Made by a program: the position numbers and the translations under genes. A stretch of DNA of 7,745 nt, taken from positions 1 to 7,745 of the forward strand of contig CAMJNB010000051.1 in assembly GCA_946407175.1 (NCBI GenBank). Direction: 5' to 3'. Below, one piece after another: positions 5,970 to 7,745 of the stretch (position 1 is the stretch's first letter; every line of letters starts with the position of its first letter). The DNA comes from an uncultured Selenomonadales bacterium. GTDB taxonomy: Bacteria > Bacillota_C > Negativicutes > Selenomonadales > Selenomonadaceae. The notes under the pieces were generated by a model. It was not told the origin of the DNA. It worked only from the letters and a program-made list of their open reading frames with translations, and did no database searches.

Positions 5970-6525
5970 AAAACCCAACCATCTCTTCGCAGGCAGGCAT
6001 AAATACCGCCGTTGATAGTCTGATAAATTTTTGAGTGGCTGAACTTTTCATTTCAAGTTCAATGTGCATAACTCTTTCACCGAGCTTTGAATATTTCAAG
6101 CAGGTTATAACCGTGTCGCCGAAAAAATTTCCGCCGGTTATGGGATTTAAAAACATGCTGTCATTCGTTCGTTTAGCTTGCAGTCTGTATTTAGGTTTGT
6201 TGCCGACTTTGTAAACGCGCCTTTCCATAACGTCTACAATATCCATATAGTCTTCCGCTTTAATTGAATTGTATTTTATTACCAGCGTGTCAAAATCTTG
6301 CCCGCTATATGTAACTTCCCTTTTAACGTAGCAGGCGGCGCGGGCGTCCTTAGTGATTCGCGTCAAAACGTCCTGCGCCTCGACTTCCAAAACGTAATCG
6401 GCGGCTTGAGTTTTCGCGGTAGAAAATATGGTCAGCACCGTTTGACTCAGCCCGTACAAAAGCATAAGTATCAGCGGTAGAGCTATCACAAATTCAATCA
6501 GTACAAAGCCGCGTTGATTATTCAC
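5968..6525 (-). CDS. Minor (pseudo)pilin, PilW/GspJ-like
   Basis: 185 residues from GTG 6525. The leader MNNQRG is followed by FVLIEFVIALPLILMLLYGL: cleavage at G6|F7, Glu at mature position 5, and a strongly hydrophobic N-terminal helix with the Pro found in pilins. The soluble part has scattered beta-type segments (TLVIKYN, RRVYKV, RYRLQAKR-like, VMHIELEMKSS), as in PilW/GspJ. The membrane segment also recalls TadE-type pseudopilins, a weaker alternative. GTG 6525 is preferred over TTG 6534 because AAGGA (6535-6539) is 9 bases from the GTG but abuts the TTG, and because the first pilin gene starts with the same GTGAATAATCAACGC. The start overlaps the previous gene by 8 bases, implying translational coupling. 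Confidence 0.78.
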   Translation of the reverse strand: MNNQRGFVLIEFVIALPLILMLLYGLSQTVLTIFSTAKTQAADYVLEVEAQDVLTRITKDARAACYVKREVTYSGQDFDTLVIKYNSIKAEDYMDIVDVMERRVYKVGNKPKYRLQAKRTNDSMFLNPITGGNFFGDTVITCLKYSKLGERVMHIELEMKSSATQKFIRLSTAVFMPACEEMVGF

Positions 6526-6919
6526 CTTCCGCAATCCTTACAAGCTTTTTAAAATTAATTTCGTTGTCATTCCAAGTGACGGTAACTTCAACTTCGCGCA
6601 GATTTTCATTTACGGCGTTAATATTTGTCGTGACGTTAAATTCAATCGGCGGCTTGTCAGCGGCGTTTTCATCATACAGACCGTAGCTTTTTAAGTCCGC
6701 GCTGTTGCCATTAAAATTTTTCACCGCCGCCAAATTATTCTGCGCGGCAAGGCTTTCAACCATTGCAAGCTGTTCATTCGCCAAATTTATCGCGTGAAGT
6801 TTTAGTGACTGGTCGCCGTTTTTGACGCGCGTCATTGACTGCAGAGCCAGCATTGCGGTAAATGAAAGTATCAGCGTCAAAAATACCGTGCTTAAAAGCA
6901 TAAATCCGCGCTGATTCAT
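6518..6919 (-). CDS. Minor (pseudo)pilin, PilV/GspI-like
   Basis: 133 residues from ATG 6919. The leader MNQRG precedes FMLLSTVFLTLILSFTAMLAL, a type III-signal-like segment with cleavage at G5|F6. Mature position 5 is Ser instead of Glu. Residues 36-55 (SLKLHAINLANEQLAMVESL) resemble the helix of PilV/GspI proteins, and the C-terminal REVEVTVTWNDNE followed by FKKLVRI resembles their terminal strand. ATG 6919 overlaps the upstream TGA in an ATGA, the usual sign of translational coupling. An upstream TTG at 6946 in the same frame would add nine charged residues before the leader and is rejected. Lack of Glu5 is unusual for a GspI type and could affect where it sits in the tip complex. Confidence 0.72.
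   Translation of the reverse strand: MNQRGFMLLSTVFLTLILSFTAMLALQSMTRVKNGDQSLKLHAINLANEQLAMVESLAAQNNLAAVKNFNGNSADLKSYGLYDENAADKPPIEFNVTTNINAVNENLREVEVTVTWNDNEINFKKLVRIAEGE
6535..6539 (-). promoter_or_regulatory. Ribosome binding site for the PilW/GspJ-like gene
   Basis: AAGGA on the minus strand, 9 bases before GTG 6525 and inside the end of the preceding pilin gene. It would be in contact with TTG 6534, which excludes that codon as a start. Confidence 0.65.
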
Positions 6920-7389
6920 TTCGGTGCCGTGATATCGCCGCGCCAACGTCCGACGCTGTTAAAAATTATGTAGCGATTGAAATTTTGCCGTGAAGTCATT
7001 GTCAAAGTGCCGTTATTAGCTTTAGTGAAGGAAATGGAATCATCTAACGTTGCATTGCAATTCATAGAAAATCCCTCCGGCAGTTGGTGCGACTCGAAAA
7101 CTGCTTGACCACCTCTGTAAATGCCGTATTCGGTACCGGTAATGTTCACTTTCAATTCATTTATCTTGTTACCTGGAATGACATCTTTAAAAATGTCCCT
7201 CTGATAAAAAGCATTTTTGTTCAGTGACTTTGCAAAATCCAGTGTACTCAAAAAAATTTTCATTTCGTAATCAAGGCGTACAGCGTCAACCATACGCGCC
7301 GCATTTGGAAGTGCAACCGCCGAAAGTACGGCGATTATTAAAATGACCAAAATCATTTCAAGCGTAGCAAAGCCGCGTTGATTATTCAC
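6916..7389 (-). CDS. Minor (pseudo)pilin, FimT/GspH-like
   Basis: 157 residues, first of the pilin cluster. The leader MNNQRG is followed by FATLEMILVILIIAVLSAVALP: cleavage at G6|F7, Glu at mature position 5 and Pro22, the canonical type IV pilin N-terminus. The C-terminal GTLTMTSRQNFNRYIIFN followed by SVGRWRGD matches the GTxTLT...SxxGRxR pattern typical of FimT/GspH minor pilins, which prime or bind within the tip complex. GTG 7389 is preceded by GGTGA (7394-7398) four bases away, which can pair with the extended anti-Shine-Dalgarno sequence. A plausible sigma-70 promoter lies just upstream, so this probably opens the operon. It shares 22 exact bases at its 5' end with the third pilin gene. 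Confidence 0.82.
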   Translation of the reverse strand: MNNQRGFATLEMILVILIIAVLSAVALPNAARMVDAVRLDYEMKIFLSTLDFAKSLNKNAFYQRDIFKDVIPGNKINELKVNITGTEYGIYRGGQAVFESHQLPEGFSMNCNATLDDSISFTKANNGTLTMTSRQNFNRYIIFNSVGRWRGDITAPK

Positions 7390-7407
7390 TGTTTCACCAA
7401 CTTTGGA

Positions 7408-7436
7408 AGTCTAGCACAAGTCTTTTTACTTTGCAA
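7408..7436 (-). promoter_or_regulatory. Candidate sigma-70 promoter of the pilin operon
   Basis: On the minus strand TTGCAA (7431-7436) and TAGACT (7408-7413) are 17 bases apart. Each matches the -35 or -10 consensus at four of six positions, and a TGC directly before the -10 gives an extended -10. Transcription would start near 7401, leaving a leader of only about 12 bases that includes the GGTGA ribosome site. The candidate rests on sequence match and position only. Confidence 0.4.
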
Positions 7437-7446
7437 CATTTAGGAT

Positions 7447-7495
7447 AGCTTATAGCTTTCAGCTTTCAGCTTTTAGCTTTTAGAGTTTAGAGTTT
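7447..7495. repeat. STRR-like heptamer array (AGCTTNN / AGAGTTT) at the mnmG 3' end
   Basis: Seven heptamers in exact register: AGCTTAT at 7447, AGCTTTC at 7454 and 7461, AGCTTTT at 7468 and 7475, AGAGTTT at 7482 and 7489. The right half encodes the last six residues and stop codon of mnmG; the left half is intergenic. The AGCTTNN unit is shared with the array after purB, more than 5 kb away. Confidence 0.85.
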
Positions 7496-7745
7496 CAAGC
7501 CAAACAATTAAAACCGAAATGTCTGCAGGTGACACGCCTGAAATGCGGCTTGCTTGACCGATTGAGCGCGGCTTTAATTCGGATAACTTTTCCCGTGCTT
7601 CGACGCGCAGATTTTTCATCGCGTTGTAGTCAATGTCCGCAGGCAAAAGTTTATCTTCAAGCGTCTCAAACTTTTTTGCAAGCTCCAACTGCTTTTTAAT
7701 GTAGCCTTCGTAGAAAAAAGAAATTTCAACCTGCGCGGCGGCATC
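7473..7745 (-). CDS. mnmG: tRNA uridine-5-carboxymethylaminomethyl modification enzyme MnmG, C-terminal part
   Basis: The frame is open to the right edge and gives the last 90 residues; the TTG at 7688 is internal, since YEGYIKKQ lies upstream of it. MnmG (GidA) is the FAD-dependent partner of the GTPase MnmE and modifies the wobble uridine of several tRNAs. The family's C-terminal helical domain is recognisable: [17 protein letters not shown] (5-21), the Pro-x-Asp-(I/L)-(D/N)-Tyr motif at 35-40, LRVEAREKL (46-54) and the highly conserved [16 protein letters not shown] (62-77). This region contacts MnmE and tRNA in the family. After LIVWLE the last residues (85-90) and the TAA stop are encoded by a heptamer repeat, so the native terminus may have been replaced. 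The remaining 500 or more residues lie outside the window. Confidence 0.95.
   Translation of the reverse strand, partial: DAAAQVEISFFYEGYIKKQLELAKKFETLEDKLLPADIDYNAMKNLRVEAREKLSELKPRSIGQASRISGVSPADISVLIVWLETLNSKS

Noticed and set aside
6919..6946. Longer start (TTG 6946) for the PilV/GspI-like gene
   Set aside because: It adds a charged nine-residue extension ahead of a normal MNQRG leader, while ATG 6919 forms an ATGA overlap with the upstream gene.

Overview
The window looks like a chromosomal segment of an AT-leaning bacterium, most likely Bacillota. A Gram-negative-walled (Negativicutes-like) member is possible but cannot be proven from this sequence. The reasons are strong GGAGG-type ribosome binding sites, frequent TTG and GTG starts, a 430-residue PurB whose catalytic residues fall at the Bacillus-type positions 68, 89, 141 and 262/263, and a minor pilin cluster beside mnmG. 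No IS element, phage gene, CRISPR array, tRNA or rRNA was seen.

Layout. The left 2 kb is read rightwards: the 3' part of a GIY-YIG/DUF4357 nuclease-family gene (open at the left edge), followed after 5 bases by purB (adenylosuccinate lyase, start best placed at TTG 745). Everything to the right is read leftwards. In transcription order it is: the 3' end of mnmG (open at the right edge); a candidate promoter; four minor (pseudo)pilin genes in the order FimT/GspH-like, PilV/GspI-like, PilW/GspJ-like, PilX/GspK-like; a GrpE-like gene; a lid-less Hsp70; a good intrinsic terminator; and an unrecognised gene with a C-terminal coiled coil that converges on purB.

How the genes may work together. The four pilin-like proteins share short leaders ending in RG|F and would assemble as the priming/tip complex of a type IV pilus or type II secretion pseudopilus; the motor, platform, major pilin and secretin are not in the window. 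The GrpE-like and Hsp70 genes directly follow and look like a dedicated chaperone/nucleotide-exchange pair. Co-transcription with the pilins is plausible, but a function in pilus assembly is inference. PurB and MnmG are housekeeping proteins flanking this module.

The most unusual feature is the intergenic DNA. Four gene junctions (2036-2070, 4646-4784, 5949-5969, 7447-7495) are filled with degenerate tandem heptamers or octamers in strict register, resembling the short tandemly repeated repetitive (STRR) sequences known from cyanobacteria. Each array begins at or overlaps a flanking stop codon. The largest, upstream of hsp70, carries 13 GATC sites in about 131 bp.
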